A stretch of DNA of 64,000 nt, from positions 1-64,000 of the forward strand of contig JAHJQK010000119.1 of the NCBI GenBank assembly GCA_018819135.1, written 5' to 3'. Shown here in pieces: positions 51,362-60,915 of the stretch. The notes under the pieces were generated by a model. It was given only the letters and a program-made list of their open reading frames with translations. It did not search any database and was not told the DNA's origin. Source of the stretch: Pseudomonadota bacterium. Lineage in GTDB: Bacteria; Desulfobacterota; SM23-61. Within the stretch, counting starts at the first letter, position 1; each line of letters starts with the position of its first letter. The position numbers and the translations under genes were made by a program.

Positions 51362-52147
51362 GTGATGCCCCTTTCATCAGAAGAAAGAGAACAATTAGCA
51401 AATGCGAAGTTTCTACTCGAAAATCCTGGTCTCGCCGCAAAGATCACAGACGCTATCGGAACTCCCATCGAAAAAGGATTTGGGCTGTTACCAGCGGGAT
51501 GGCGGACGTCAATTCAAAAAGCTACCAACAAAGCACTTATGAGTGCTCTAAACGTTGCCGTTGGAACTATGGATAATAAAAAAAGTAACAAATCTTCCCC
51601 AAAGCTTCATAAAGGCCTCGTGGCATTGTCTGGCGCAGTAGGGGGTGCTTTTGGTTTGCCTGCTTTAGCTATCGAACTTCCGGTCTCAGCTACCATTATG
51701 CTCAGATCTATAGCGGATATTGCTCGATCACACGGCGAAGAAATATCTAAGATTGAGGCCAGAATTGCGTGCCTCCAGGTCTTCGCTCTTGGGGGTTCGT
51801 CTGCTTCTGACAATTCTGCAGAAATTGGTTACTACATCGTTCGGGCTTCTCTTGCTCGCTCCATATCGGAAGCAGCACAATACATTGTCGAGAAAGGGAT
51901 TGCTGAAGAAGGCGCCCCTGCAATCGTTCGACTCATAACAAAGATCGCCGCACGATTCAGCATACCGGTTTCTGAAAAAGCGGCTGCCCAATCCGTCCCG
52001 GTCATTGGTGCTTTTGGGGGTGCGCTTATAAACACAATGTTCATTGATCATTTTCAAGATATCAGTGAAGGCCACTTTACTGTACGCCAACTTGAAAGGA
52101 AATACGGCTTTGAAGTTGTTAAGAAGGCTTACGAACAGTTGCCATGA
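51362..52147 (+). CDS. EcsC-family protein
   Basis: 261 aa; LPALAIELPVSATIMLRSIADIARSHGE...VPVIGAFGGALINTMFIDHFQDISEGHFTVRQLERKYG. Confidence 0.8.
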   Translation: MMPLSSEEREQLANAKFLLENPGLAAKITDAIGTPIEKGFGLLPAGWRTSIQKATNKALMSALNVAVGTMDNKKSNKSSPKLHKGLVALSGAVGGAFGLPALAIELPVSATIMLRSIADIARSHGEEISKIEARIACLQVFALGGSSASDNSAEIGYYIVRASLARSISEAAQYIVEKGIAEEGAPAIVRLITKIAARFSIPVSEKAAAQSVPVIGAFGGALINTMFIDHFQDISEGHFTVRQLERKYGFEVVKKAYEQLP

Positions 52148-52311
52148 AACTATTTATCGCGCCTGAGCGAGTAGGCCCACCGGGAGGCAATAAGGATGCG
52201 GAAAAGATGTTGGAAGGGTTGGCACAGTGACTTCCGCAGGCTGTTTATTGAATATATCTCGACAACACGTCTTCTACAAGTTGCACTTGCCAAGCATCTA
52301 ATGTAATGCTA

Positions 52312-52327
52312 TATTTAGTGCTAAATA
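52312..52327. promoter_or_regulatory. Operator-like dyad upstream of Phd/YefM-ParE TA operon
   Basis: TATTTAG-TG-CTAAATA perfect inverted repeat ~20 nt before antitoxin start. Confidence 0.6.
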
Positions 52328-52348
52328 ATATGTTTCTGGAGGTACGTT

Positions 52349-52636
52349 ATGTCGCGTATAAGCCCTTCGGAAGATATCCGCTCTGTTACCGATCTAAAGC
52401 GTAACACCCGCGATATTCTTGACCATCTCCATGCGACGGGGCGACCGGTCATTCTAACGGTCAACGGCCGGGCCGATTCCGTGCTGCTGGATGTGCGCGT
52501 CTATGAAAAATACCTGCAGGCAGGGAATTTCGCAAAACTCCTCGCCCCGGCTGAACGAGAGGCGGAAAGCGGCCGGACTCGTCCTGCCCGCGACTTTCTG
52601 AAAGAGTTCAAGCGTGGCAAAAAAATTCAGGGTTGA
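52349..52636 (+). CDS. Phd/YefM-family antitoxin
   Basis: 95 aa; SVTDLKRNTRDILDHLHATGRPVILTVNGRADSVLLDVRVYEKY. Confidence 0.88.
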   Translation: MSRISPSEDIRSVTDLKRNTRDILDHLHATGRPVILTVNGRADSVLLDVRVYEKYLQAGNFAKLLAPAEREAESGRTRPARDFLKEFKRGKKIQG

Positions 52637-52937
52637 CATCACCGAGGCAGCCGAAGCGGATGTGGCCGAAATCTGGGAGTACATCGCCCAGGACAAACCC
52701 GATGCAGCAACCGCCTTTGTCCTGCGACTGGAAGAACAGATCCGCACACTGGAACGCTTTCCCGAACGCAGTCCGCTGGTGACGGAAAACGAGCTGCTCG
52801 GCACCGCCTATCGCCATCTGCTGCACGGTAATTATCGGACCATCTTCAAGATTGTCGGCTCCAGGGTGATCATCTTGCGGGTGCTGCATGGGGCGCGGCT
52901 GCTGGATACGGGGATCCTGGAGGGGTTGGAGAAATGA
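52614..52937 (+). CDS. RelE/ParE-family toxin
   Basis: 107 aa; FRVDITEAAEADVAEIWEYIAQDKPDAATAFVLRLEEQIRTLERFPERSPLV; overlaps antitoxin. Confidence 0.88.
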   Translation: MAKKFRVDITEAAEADVAEIWEYIAQDKPDAATAFVLRLEEQIRTLERFPERSPLVTENELLGTAYRHLLHGNYRTIFKIVGSRVIILRVLHGARLLDTGILEGLEK

Positions 52938-53077
52938 AGCTCGACCAGGACAGATCCCTTGCTGAATTGCCTGACGTCTGGTCTCTTGATCGCCTAAAAG
53001 ATGTGGTGGGTCTTCGTGCGGACGTGGCGCGGGTGGGTTGCTCTTCCTGCCCTTCAAGGGATGTACATCAATTATGA
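52934..53077 (+). pseudogene. Short remnant resembling the N-terminus of type I restriction specificity subunit (HsdS)
   Basis: MKLDQDRSLAELPDVWSLDRLKDVVGLRADVARVG...; 'LP..W....L.DVVG' is the HsdS N-terminal pattern; ATGA overlap with toxin stop. Confidence 0.4.
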
Positions 53078-53108
53078 TGTAGACAAAATATGAATTTTAG
53101 TGTATAAT
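53060..53108 (+). promoter_or_regulatory. Promoter/operator upstream of XRE gene
   Basis: TAGACA(53080)-N17-TATAAT(53103); overlapping TACATCA-ATTA-TGATGTA dyad (53064-53081) and GATGTACATC palindrome (53060-53069). Confidence 0.65.
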
Positions 53109-53166
53109 TTTATGAATCATGAATCAGAGCACGGAATATCTCCCGTTGGCAGAGAAGGACAGACCG

Positions 53167-53517
53167 ATGAAAAAAACCAATTTCGACCGGTATCTCGAAG
53201 CGCAGTTGCAGGATCCTGTCTTCGCCGCCCGCTTTGAGCATGCCGGCGAGGCATGGGACGTGGCGCTGCAAATTGCCGCGCTTCGCCGACAGGCCGGGCT
53301 TTCGCAAAAGGACCTTGCAAAGCTCCTCAAGACGTCGCAGCAGCAGATCAGCCGGCTGGAATCTCCCGGCTACGAAGGCCATTCTCTGAGCATGTTGCGC
53401 CGTGTTGCCGAGGCCCTGCATGCACGGATGCGCGTCATTTTTGAACCGGCTGCAAGCCAGACCAGAATGCACGTTGCTGAAGCTCAGGCCCCGTACCGGA
53501 CAAAACGAACATCATGA
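53167..53517 (+). CDS. XRE-family HTH regulator (HigA-like)
   Basis: ALRRQAGLSQKDLAKLLKTSQQQISRLESPGYEGHSLSMLRRVAEAL; ATG at 53167 (ORF opens at 53119). Confidence 0.8.
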   Translation: MKKTNFDRYLEAQLQDPVFAARFEHAGEAWDVALQIAALRRQAGLSQKDLAKLLKTSQQQISRLESPGYEGHSLSMLRRVAEALHARMRVIFEPAASQTRMHVAEAQAPYRTKRTS

Positions 53518-53537
53518 GCCGCTGGAATTTGTTTTGA

Positions 53538-53789
53538 AGGAGGTGTTCAAAAATACTTAGGAACCACCAAAAACCCCTGAGCGGCTATGCCCTGAGAGAT
53601 GCCGGATGGAATGCCCTGGTAAGAAATTTGGGATTGGTCAATGCAACGAGATTCTTATTGCAGTATGAATCCGGTTACGGTGAATATACCGAGATTAAGA
53701 GAAAGCTTTTTAAGAGTAAATCTGTCGGCGATATTTCAAGGGAAATAGAAAGATGTATGGCGAAGCGCCCGAAAAAATCGGACAGTTGA
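53538..53789 (+). pseudogene. Small uncharacterised protein lacking an obvious start codon
   Basis: Frame reads ...PLSGYALRDAGWNALVRNLGLVNATRFLLQYESGYGEYTEIKRKLFKSKSVGDISREIERCMAKRPKKSDS*. Confidence 0.4.
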
Positions 53790-53889
53790 AAATACTCGCT
53801 CCTGACGGAAAGATACGTCTGACCGATTGTACCAACACCGAGACCCTGTGGCGGCCAGTCCACTCTCTTCCGCCGGAAAGAAGATCGAC

Positions 53890-54417
53890 GTGAGCATTGA
53901 CCAGATCATTAGCCTTATCAATCGGATGGAAGGTGACGGGATCGTGAAACGCTACGCTATCGGCGGCGCGGTGGGTGCGACGTTCTACCTTGAGCCGGTT
54001 GCCACGCTGGATGTGGATATATTTGTAGCGGTCCCACAGAAGACTGGTCAGGTTCTGCTCGACCTGCGCCCCATCCACGACTATCTCACAGCCCATGGCG
54101 GGGTGGTCGAGGGCGAATATATCGTCCTTGCCGGATGGCCCGTTCAATTTCTGCCGCCAACGAGCCCGCTGGTGGAAGAGGCGCTGGCCGATGCCGTCAC
54201 CGTGGATGTGGACGGCACTCCCGCGCGGGTCTTTGCGGCGGAACACCTCGCGGCAGTGGCCTTGCAAACCGGCCGTGCCAAGGACAAGGCCCGTCTGCTT
54301 CAGTTCGTCGAGGCTGGCGTGCTGAAGGCTGAGCGTTTCCAAGCCATTTTGGCGCGGCACGGCCTTGTTGACCGGTGGCGGGAGTTCGAGCGTACCTTTC
54401 TTCGGACTATGCCATGA
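53890..54417 (+). CDS. Nucleotidyltransferase-fold protein (AbiEii/MNT-like)
   Basis: VSIDQIISLINRMEGDGIVKRYAIGGAVGATFYLEPVATLDVDIFVAVP: GG...D-x-D pattern; GTG start at 53890. Confidence 0.6.
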   Translation: MSIDQIISLINRMEGDGIVKRYAIGGAVGATFYLEPVATLDVDIFVAVPQKTGQVLLDLRPIHDYLTAHGGVVEGEYIVLAGWPVQFLPPTSPLVEEALADAVTVDVDGTPARVFAAEHLAAVALQTGRAKDKARLLQFVEAGVLKAERFQAILARHGLVDRWREFERTFLRTMP

Positions 54418-54617
54418 GCTTCGACCTGCAACGGATTATAGAAAGCAAGCGGGAGATGCGGCGGAAGCTGGCTGGTCGGCCCGTGGCGGAGAAACTGGCG
54501 ATGCTGGATGCGCTGCGCGCCCGGGTGCGCACGATTCTCAAAGCGGCCACGCGCCGGGAAACATCGCTTCTGCGCGAGTCACAGCCGGAATATCGGGTCA
54601 ACCCCCGAAAGGACTGA
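54414..54617 (+). CDS. Small partner protein of the nucleotidyltransferase
   Basis: MSFDLQRIIESKREMRRKLAGRPVAEKLAMLDALRARVRTILKA...; ATGA overlap with upstream gene. Confidence 0.6.
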   Translation: MSFDLQRIIESKREMRRKLAGRPVAEKLAMLDALRARVRTILKAATRRETSLLRESQPEYRVNPRKD

Positions 54618-54619
54618 CC

Positions 54620-54760
54620 ATGCCGCGCAAGAAAGCCCCCGAGCTGACCTTTCAGCAGCACATCACGGATTTCCTCGTCCGCGAGCACCTATCAAAAGAA
54701 GCCTTAGAAGGGCATTTTTGGCCCGGAAATGGCCAATCTAAGAACTACAGAAATCGGTGA
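54620..54760 (+). pseudogene. N-terminal remnant of type I restriction endonuclease R subunit (HsdR-like)
   Basis: MPRKKAPELTFQQHITDFLVREHLSKEALEGHF... terminates after ~46 aa. Confidence 0.5.
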
Positions 54761-54771
54761 GGACCCAATAG

Positions 54772-54915
54772 ATGATTTTATCCTGTGAGGAATATCGTGA
54801 CCAGCAGCAATTGCTTGCTCTCAAGAAACGTCTATCTGAGAATAAGCTAGACCCGGAGAAACGAGAGGAGATCGAAAGGCTGGTTCAGGATCTGGAAAAA
54901 AAATTGAAAATGTGA
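54772..54915 (+). CDS. 47-aa predicted coiled-coil small ORF
   Basis: MILSCEEYRDQQQLLALKKRLSENKLDPEKREEIERLVQDLEKKLKM*; below the ORF-track length cutoff. Confidence 0.35.
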   Translation: MILSCEEYRDQQQLLALKKRLSENKLDPEKREEIERLVQDLEKKLKM

Positions 54916-55200
54916 AGCGCGGGAAAAAGGGGCAGCCAGTCAAAAAGGGGAGGGGAAAGAGGGGAGGTTGGTTCTGAAACAATTTTTTCGGCCAGGGTTG
55001 CGGACGAAACTCAACCGGGGAATACAAATTATCTGGGTAAGTCAATTCGAAACCAAATTCCCTTCGCCTCCGCTGAATTCCGAAAGGATGGCAGGAAACG
55101 TCAAACAATGATCCAAGGCCTGGAACAGATAGAGTACTGCCGCGGCATGCTCAAAAGAAGGGCATGAAGCCTGAGAGCCTGCCGGTGAAGGTCTGGCGCG

Positions 55201-55230
55201 CCTGCCTGCCGACGCATCGGCGTAGGCAGG
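55201..55230. repeat. REP-like hairpin CCTGCCTGCCGACGCATCGGCGTAGGCAGG
   Basis: Near-perfect inverted repeat (2-nt bulge). Confidence 0.7.
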
Positions 55231-55366
55231 GGGCCAAAATTCCCGCGGACGTGAAAAAGGCGGTCAACGAAGTCTATTGGATGCCAGGCAATGGCAATGT
55301 CGTGTTTCCGCTTCTATTGGGGAGAAGGAGCTTTTCGGAAAAACTTTATTCGATAGTACTCTAAAT

Positions 55367-55400
55367 TTGTCATTGACAATTTTATAGTATAGTTTAAAAT
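55367..55400 (+). promoter_or_regulatory. Operator/promoter of the AAA/DUF4143 gene
   Basis: TTGTCATTGACAA palindrome (55367-55379) embedding a TTGACA -35, with TAAAAT 15 nt downstream. Confidence 0.4.
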
Positions 55401-55407
55401 TGTAAAT

Positions 55408-56628
55408 ATGCCGATTCCCCGGAATCTTAAACCCTTCCTTCTTTCTGACCTGGAACAATATGATCAAATGCTTTTCGTTTCGGGCCCCCGGCAATGCGGC
55501 AAAACAACCCTGGCCGAAATGATTCTCGACAAGGTCGGGACCGGGCGTTATTGGAATTATGATATTCCGGAAGACCAGATCCTTCTGACCAAGAAACCTT
55601 CCTTTTTTGAAGAAATCGACCGCAAGAAGGGTGTTAAACCCCTAATCGTTTTTGATGAGATCCACAAGTATCCTCGCTGGAAAAATGTTCTCAAAGGGGC
55701 TTATGACCGCTCCCGCAAGGAATTCCGTTTTTTAATTACCGGCAGCGGACGACTGGATTTGTATCAAAAAGGGGGGGACAGCCTGTCCGGGCGATATCTG
55801 CTCCATCATCTCTTCCCCCTTACCATCAATGAACTGGCGGGCAAAAAAATGCCCATGGAAGATTTTCTAAAAAATCCAAGCGACCTTCCAGGAGAGCAGC
55901 AAGACACCTGGTCTACTTGGAAAGCGCTTGAAATGCTAAGCGGTTTTCCCGAGCCCTTCACTCGGGGGACGGAAGCCTTTTATCGTCGTTGGACTCATGC
56001 CTATAGCAGGCAAATGGTCCGTGAGGAAATTCGCGATCTCACCCAAGTGCGACAGGTAGGGCAAATGGAGATGCTCGCCAGGCTGCTTCCGGACAAAGTG
56101 GGCAATCTCTTTTCCATCAATTCGATCCGTGAAGACATCAAGGTCTCTTTTGAAACCATTAAGAACTGGATCGGGATTTTTGAAAATTTCTTTCTGGCCT
56201 TTTTGATTCCTCCCTGGAGCAAAAAGTTAACCCGCGCCATCCATAAAGAACCCAAGCTGTACCTCTATAACTGGGCTGCGGTTTCAGATGCAGGGGCTCG
56301 ATTCGAGAACATGGTAGCTCTCCATTTATACCAGGCGGTTACCTTTTGGAATGAGCGGGGCCTGGGGGAATTTGGTCTTTACTTTGTCCGCGACCGGCAG
56401 AAAAATGAAGTGGATTTTTTAATCAGCAAGGGAAAGGGGCCTTTTCTTTTGGTAGAAGGCAAGCTTGGGGAAACCGAACCTGCTCCTGCTTTATTGAAGA
56501 TCAAAAAGCTTTTTCAGGTCCCCGCTGTCCAGCTGGTGAATAAGCCGGGGATCTCTCGCCTTTTAACCAGAGATGACGAGAAAATTCTGGTGGTTTCCGC
56601 TGACCGCTGGTTGATCTCGCTGCCCTGA
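55408..56628 (+). CDS. ATP-binding protein, AAA_14/DUF4143 family
   Basis: 406 aa; FVSGPRQCGKTTLAEMIL, FDEIHKYPRWKNVLKGAYD, C-terminal PDEXK-like 'FVRDRQKNEVDFLI...LVEGKLGE'. Confidence 0.9.
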   Translation: MPIPRNLKPFLLSDLEQYDQMLFVSGPRQCGKTTLAEMILDKVGTGRYWNYDIPEDQILLTKKPSFFEEIDRKKGVKPLIVFDEIHKYPRWKNVLKGAYDRSRKEFRFLITGSGRLDLYQKGGDSLSGRYLLHHLFPLTINELAGKKMPMEDFLKNPSDLPGEQQDTWSTWKALEMLSGFPEPFTRGTEAFYRRWTHAYSRQMVREEIRDLTQVRQVGQMEMLARLLPDKVGNLFSINSIREDIKVSFETIKNWIGIFENFFLAFLIPPWSKKLTRAIHKEPKLYLYNWAAVSDAGARFENMVALHLYQAVTFWNERGLGEFGLYFVRDRQKNEVDFLISKGKGPFLLVEGKLGETEPAPALLKIKKLFQVPAVQLVNKPGISRLLTRDDEKILVVSADRWLISLP

Positions 56629-56771
56629 GAATGGATCGCCGGTGCTCATCGAGGCGATATAGAGAAAAAGGATTGCGGGGAAAACGAGATACAAAAAAAA
56701 CGAACCCAGTCCAATGAAAAAAAATACAATCTTCCTTGATTTCCGATTGGGACCCTGTTAGGCTTTGGGGA

Positions 56772-58184
56772 GTGAAGACGATTGTACTGGTCAACCCCCC
56801 CTATTCTTTCTGGTCGCCAGAAAAAAATTACCTTCGTCCTTTCATCGGCACCTTGCCCTCCTTTGGGCTTTTGAGTCTGGCCGCTGTTCTCCGGGAACGA
56901 GGATATGCGGTAAAGATCATCGAAAGCGCTTCACTGGGCTTAACGTTCTCCCAGACCTTGAAAAATATCCTGCGGGAAAAGCCGCATTACGTGGGGCTGA
57001 ATTGTACCACGGCATCCGTAGATAACGCCGCGAGGATCGCTCGGGCCATTAAAGAGGTAAACGCTCGGATTTTGACTTTTGTCGGGGGGCCTCATATTAC
57101 GGCCATCCCTGAAGAAACTTTCCACCGTTACGCGGTTTTTGATTACGGGGTTGTAGGCGAAGGAGAGATGGCCTTTCTGGATCTCCTCCAGGCTGTGGAA
57201 GAAGACGGGGGGTTCCGAGGAGTAGAGAGCGCCATTTTTAGAGAGGGAGGGAGGGTTTATGTAAATCCCCGCCGGAAGTTCATCGAAAATTTGGATCGGC
57301 TCCCTTTCCCGGCTTATGACCTCCTTCCCTCCTTTCCTCAACAGTACCGCCCGCCATTTTTGAATTACCAGCGAGGTCCGGCAGCCTCCGTCATCTCCTC
57401 CCGGGGCTGTCCTCAGGTTTGTACCTTCTGCGACCGGTCGGTCTTCGGCAACCGTTATCGATATTTTTCCGAAGATTATCTCTTCAACCTGATCTCTTAT
57501 CTGCGCCATCAGTACAGGATTGAGCACCTCATCTTTGCCGACGATCAGTTCGCCGCTTCCAGGCCCCGCTTGATTCGCTTTTGCGAAAAACTGGCCAAGG
57601 CCGGGCTGCCGATTCGCTGGAATTGCGATGCCCGGGTGGATTCCGTAGATTCCGCATTGCTAAAAATCATGAAAAGGGCGGGGTGCTGGATGATCAGTTA
57701 TGGGATTGAAAGCGGCTCCCCGGAAATCTTGGCCGGGATCCGCAAAGGCATTTCGCTCGACCAAGTCGAGCAAGCGGTGCATCTGACCAAAGAGGCCGGA
57801 ATTCGGGCCAAGGGTCTTTTTATGATTGGCTATCCCCAGGAGACGGAATGCACCCTGCGTGAAACTTTATCCTTAATCCTCCGCTGCCCGTTCGATGAGC
57901 TGAACCTCTCTTTCTTGACCCCTTATCCAGGGACAGAAATCTATTCGCAGGCCCAGCGTTCAGCGGGGTTTTCGGAAGATTGGAGCCGAATGAATGCTCT
58001 GAATTGCATTTTCAAGCCGGAAGCGCTTTCTGTTGGGGACCTGGAAAAGGCCTATGCCAGGATGATTCGCAAATTTTATATGCGCCCCCGCATAACTTTT
58101 TCCTACCTGGGTCTTCTGGCCCGAAGCCCGAACAATTGCGTTCGGTTGGCTGCGGGCATTTCACGATGGCTGCTGACTCGGTGA
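56772..58184 (+). CDS. B12-binding domain radical SAM protein
   Basis: GTG start at 56772 ([14 protein letters not shown]); [20 protein letters not shown] CxxxCxxC motif. Confidence 0.92.
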   Translation: MKTIVLVNPPYSFWSPEKNYLRPFIGTLPSFGLLSLAAVLRERGYAVKIIESASLGLTFSQTLKNILREKPHYVGLNCTTASVDNAARIARAIKEVNARILTFVGGPHITAIPEETFHRYAVFDYGVVGEGEMAFLDLLQAVEEDGGFRGVESAIFREGGRVYVNPRRKFIENLDRLPFPAYDLLPSFPQQYRPPFLNYQRGPAASVISSRGCPQVCTFCDRSVFGNRYRYFSEDYLFNLISYLRHQYRIEHLIFADDQFAASRPRLIRFCEKLAKAGLPIRWNCDARVDSVDSALLKIMKRAGCWMISYGIESGSPEILAGIRKGISLDQVEQAVHLTKEAGIRAKGLFMIGYPQETECTLRETLSLILRCPFDELNLSFLTPYPGTEIYSQAQRSAGFSEDWSRMNALNCIFKPEALSVGDLEKAYARMIRKFYMRPRITFSYLGLLARSPNNCVRLAAGISRWLLTR

Positions 58185-60128
58185 ATTATGGATCTTCGCT
58201 TGGGCCTCGGGTTCGGATTTGTTCAGCATCCTCCTGAGCTCTTCTCCCTGCACAACTTCTTTTTCCAGCAGCAGGTGGGCCAATTTCTCCAAAACATCGC
58301 GCCGTTCTGACAGAATCTGCCGCACTCTCTGATGGACCTCTTCCACCACCCGGGAAATCTCCTCATCAATTTGAGCCGCTTTCTCTTCGCTGTACGTTTT
58401 GCTGCCTGAAAAGCTTTCTGGAAGGAACATCGGCCGGCGCTCGCGCTCGTAGGTCACCAGGCCCAGGCGCTCGCTCATGCCGTATTCCGTAACCATGGAG
58501 CGAGCGATGTCCGTAGCCCGCTGCAAGTCATTTTGGGCGCCGGTGGAAATCTCTCCGAAGACCAAATCCTCAGCTATCCGCCCTCCTAAAAGGACGGCCA
58601 GCCGGTCCAGTAACTCCGAACGAGTCAGCAAATAACGGTCTTCGGTAGGCTGTTGCTGCGTATATCCCAGGGCCGCGATCCCCCGGGGGATGATGGAGAT
58701 CTTATGGACCGGTTCGGCATGTTCCAAGGATTCGGCGACGATGGCATGTCCGGATTCGTGGTAGGCGATGATCTCTTTTTCTTTGGGGCTCATCACCCGC
58801 TTTCTTTTTTCCAGTCCCGCGATCACGCGGTCAATGGCCTCGTCGAACTCGGCCGCCTCTACTTCCTCTTTGTTCTTCCTGGCGGCCAGCAGGGCCGCTT
58901 CGTTGACCAGGTTGGCTAAATCCGCTCCCACAAAACCCGGGGTGCGGGCGGCAATTTTACGGAGGTCCACTTGCGGGGAGAGCAGGACATTTTTAGAATG
59001 GATTTTCAGAATGGCCTCCCGACCATTAATGTCCGGCCGGTCCACCAGGACTTGCCGATCAAACCGCCCCGGCCGTAAAAGGGCCGGATCCAGAATCTCC
59101 GGGCGGTTGGTGGCGGCCATGATGATGACCCCTTTGTTGGATTCAAACCCATCCATCTCCACGAGAAGCTGATTCAGGGTTTGTTCCCGTTCGTCATGTC
59201 CTCCCATGACGTTCATCCCCCGGGCTTTACCCAGGGCATCCAGTTCATCGATAAAGATGATGCAGGGAGCCTGGCTGGTGGCCTGGGAAAAAAGATCGCG
59301 GACTCGGGCTGCTCCCACCCCTACGAACATCTCAACGAATTCCGAGCCGCTGATACTGAAAAAAGGAACTTTGGCCTCTCCGGCCACGGCTTTGGCCAGG
59401 AGGGTTTTACCGGTTCCCGGCGCTCCCACCAAAAGTACACCCTTGGGAATTCTTCCGCCCAATCTTTGAAATTTTTCCGGGTTCCTTAAAAACTCCACGA
59501 TCTCCTGGAGCTCTTCTTTGGCTTCATCGATTCCGGCTACGTCGGTAAATGTGATTTTGGTCCCATCTTCGGCAAAGACCTTGGCTTTGCTTTTGCTGAA
59601 AGACATTACCCCCATGCCCGGGCCCATCCTTTTCATGGCGTACCTCCAGATCACGAAAAAAATGCCCAGGGGGATGATCCAGGAGAAAAGATTATTTAGG
59701 AATTTGCTCTGGTAGAGGCCGGAATAATTTACCTTACGTTCATCCAGCTCTTTGACCAGGTTGGGATCCTCGACACGAACGGTGACGAAATCCTGGTGCT
59801 TTTCTTCTTCTCCTCCCTTAAGCGTTCCGTTGATACTCTCCGGGCCAATGATCACTTTACTAACCTGCCCTTCAGCCAGGCTTTGTTTAAACTTGCTATA
59901 GGAAATACTCTCCACTTTGGGGGAAAGAAAGTAATGCTGTAAAAGGGTCAGCAGGGAAAAAACGATCAGGAAATACCAGATGCTGAAATGGGCCTTGGGG
60001 GGTAAAGCTTCCTTTTTCCGGGCGGGGTCGTGAGAACCGAAGAAAGAGCTGAGCTTTTCCCTAAAATTATCCTCTGGTCTTTTCTCTTGGTTTGATGGCA
60101 TATCCGCCTCCTTGAAAAAACTCGCCAA
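58161..60128 (-). CDS. ftsH: ATP-dependent zinc metalloprotease FtsH
   Basis: 655 aa; [44 protein letters not shown]. Confidence 0.96.
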   Translation of the reverse strand: MASFFKEADMPSNQEKRPEDNFREKLSSFFGSHDPARKKEALPPKAHFSIWYFLIVFSLLTLLQHYFLSPKVESISYSKFKQSLAEGQVSKVIIGPESINGTLKGGEEEKHQDFVTVRVEDPNLVKELDERKVNYSGLYQSKFLNNLFSWIIPLGIFFVIWRYAMKRMGPGMGVMSFSKSKAKVFAEDGTKITFTDVAGIDEAKEELQEIVEFLRNPEKFQRLGGRIPKGVLLVGAPGTGKTLLAKAVAGEAKVPFFSISGSEFVEMFVGVGAARVRDLFSQATSQAPCIIFIDELDALGKARGMNVMGGHDEREQTLNQLLVEMDGFESNKGVIIMAATNRPEILDPALLRPGRFDRQVLVDRPDINGREAILKIHSKNVLLSPQVDLRKIAARTPGFVGADLANLVNEAALLAARKNKEEVEAAEFDEAIDRVIAGLEKRKRVMSPKEKEIIAYHESGHAIVAESLEHAEPVHKISIIPRGIAALGYTQQQPTEDRYLLTRSELLDRLAVLLGGRIAEDLVFGEISTGAQNDLQRATDIARSMVTEYGMSERLGLVTYERERRPMFLPESFSGSKTYSEEKAAQIDEEISRVVEEVHQRVRQILSERRDVLEKLAHLLLEKEVVQGEELRRMLNKSEPEAQAKIHNSPSQQPS

Positions 60129-60134
60129 GAAAGT

Positions 60135-60760
60135 TTAAGATTTGGGTTGGTCTTCGTTTCCCTTGAGGGTCTTTAAGATCTCCTCCGAGATGATTAAATC
60201 TGCCGGTGCCCCTCTTTCCTGCAGTTGGGCCACTATTTTTCTCCGATCCGCTTCTGATTTGTTTTGGACCAATTTGAACTTTCCTATGATCTCCTCCACC
60301 ATAAGGGCGTAGACCCCCGTAGCCGGAAGAACCTTTAGATAGAGCGGATCCCCGGGAGATATTTTCTTGTACCGCCCTTCCGGTTGATATTTCTGCATAA
60401 GCTGGTTGAGAACGGCGCATTTCTCTTCGGGGTCATCGATCGCCCTGCACTTCCCGCGCACCTGCACAGATTTAAAGGCAGTCGTGGCGGCGGCGGCATT
60501 CTCTTCCGAAGCAAAATGGGAGGGGATATAGCGTTGCACGGATACCACCGCAAAGGTGGCCCGGGGGTCTTGCTGTAAACATTCGTAACGTTCTCCGGCC
60601 ACCGCCCCATGCCATAGAATCCGTCCATCGAAGACAAAATTCAATGGGGTAATCCTCGGCCATCCATCGGCTCCGTTGAAGGCCAAGTACCCGACTTCGG
60701 CGTTTTCAGGACCTCGGCGAGCAATTCCTGATCTTTGACCGCAAATTCTTTTCTTCTCAC
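60135..60760 (-). pseudogene. Pyridoxamine 5'-phosphate oxidase-family protein with apparent 1-nt frameshift near the N-terminus
   Basis: From GTG at 60760: VRRKEFAVKDQELLAEVLKT, then frame change to (A)EVGYLAFNGADGWPRITPLNFVFDGRILWHGAVAGERYE... ending 60135. Confidence 0.7.
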
Positions 60761-60915
60761 CGCTCCCCCCGAATACTAAGAGGGTTCAAGGATTCATGGG
60801 TTCAAGGATCCCAGAGTTTTTCCTTGTCGTATTTATTATTTCCTTCGCCCCCTGGCCCCTTGAATCCTTTCAATTCTCCCGGTACAAACTTCAAGAATAG
60901 TTTATAATAGCACAC

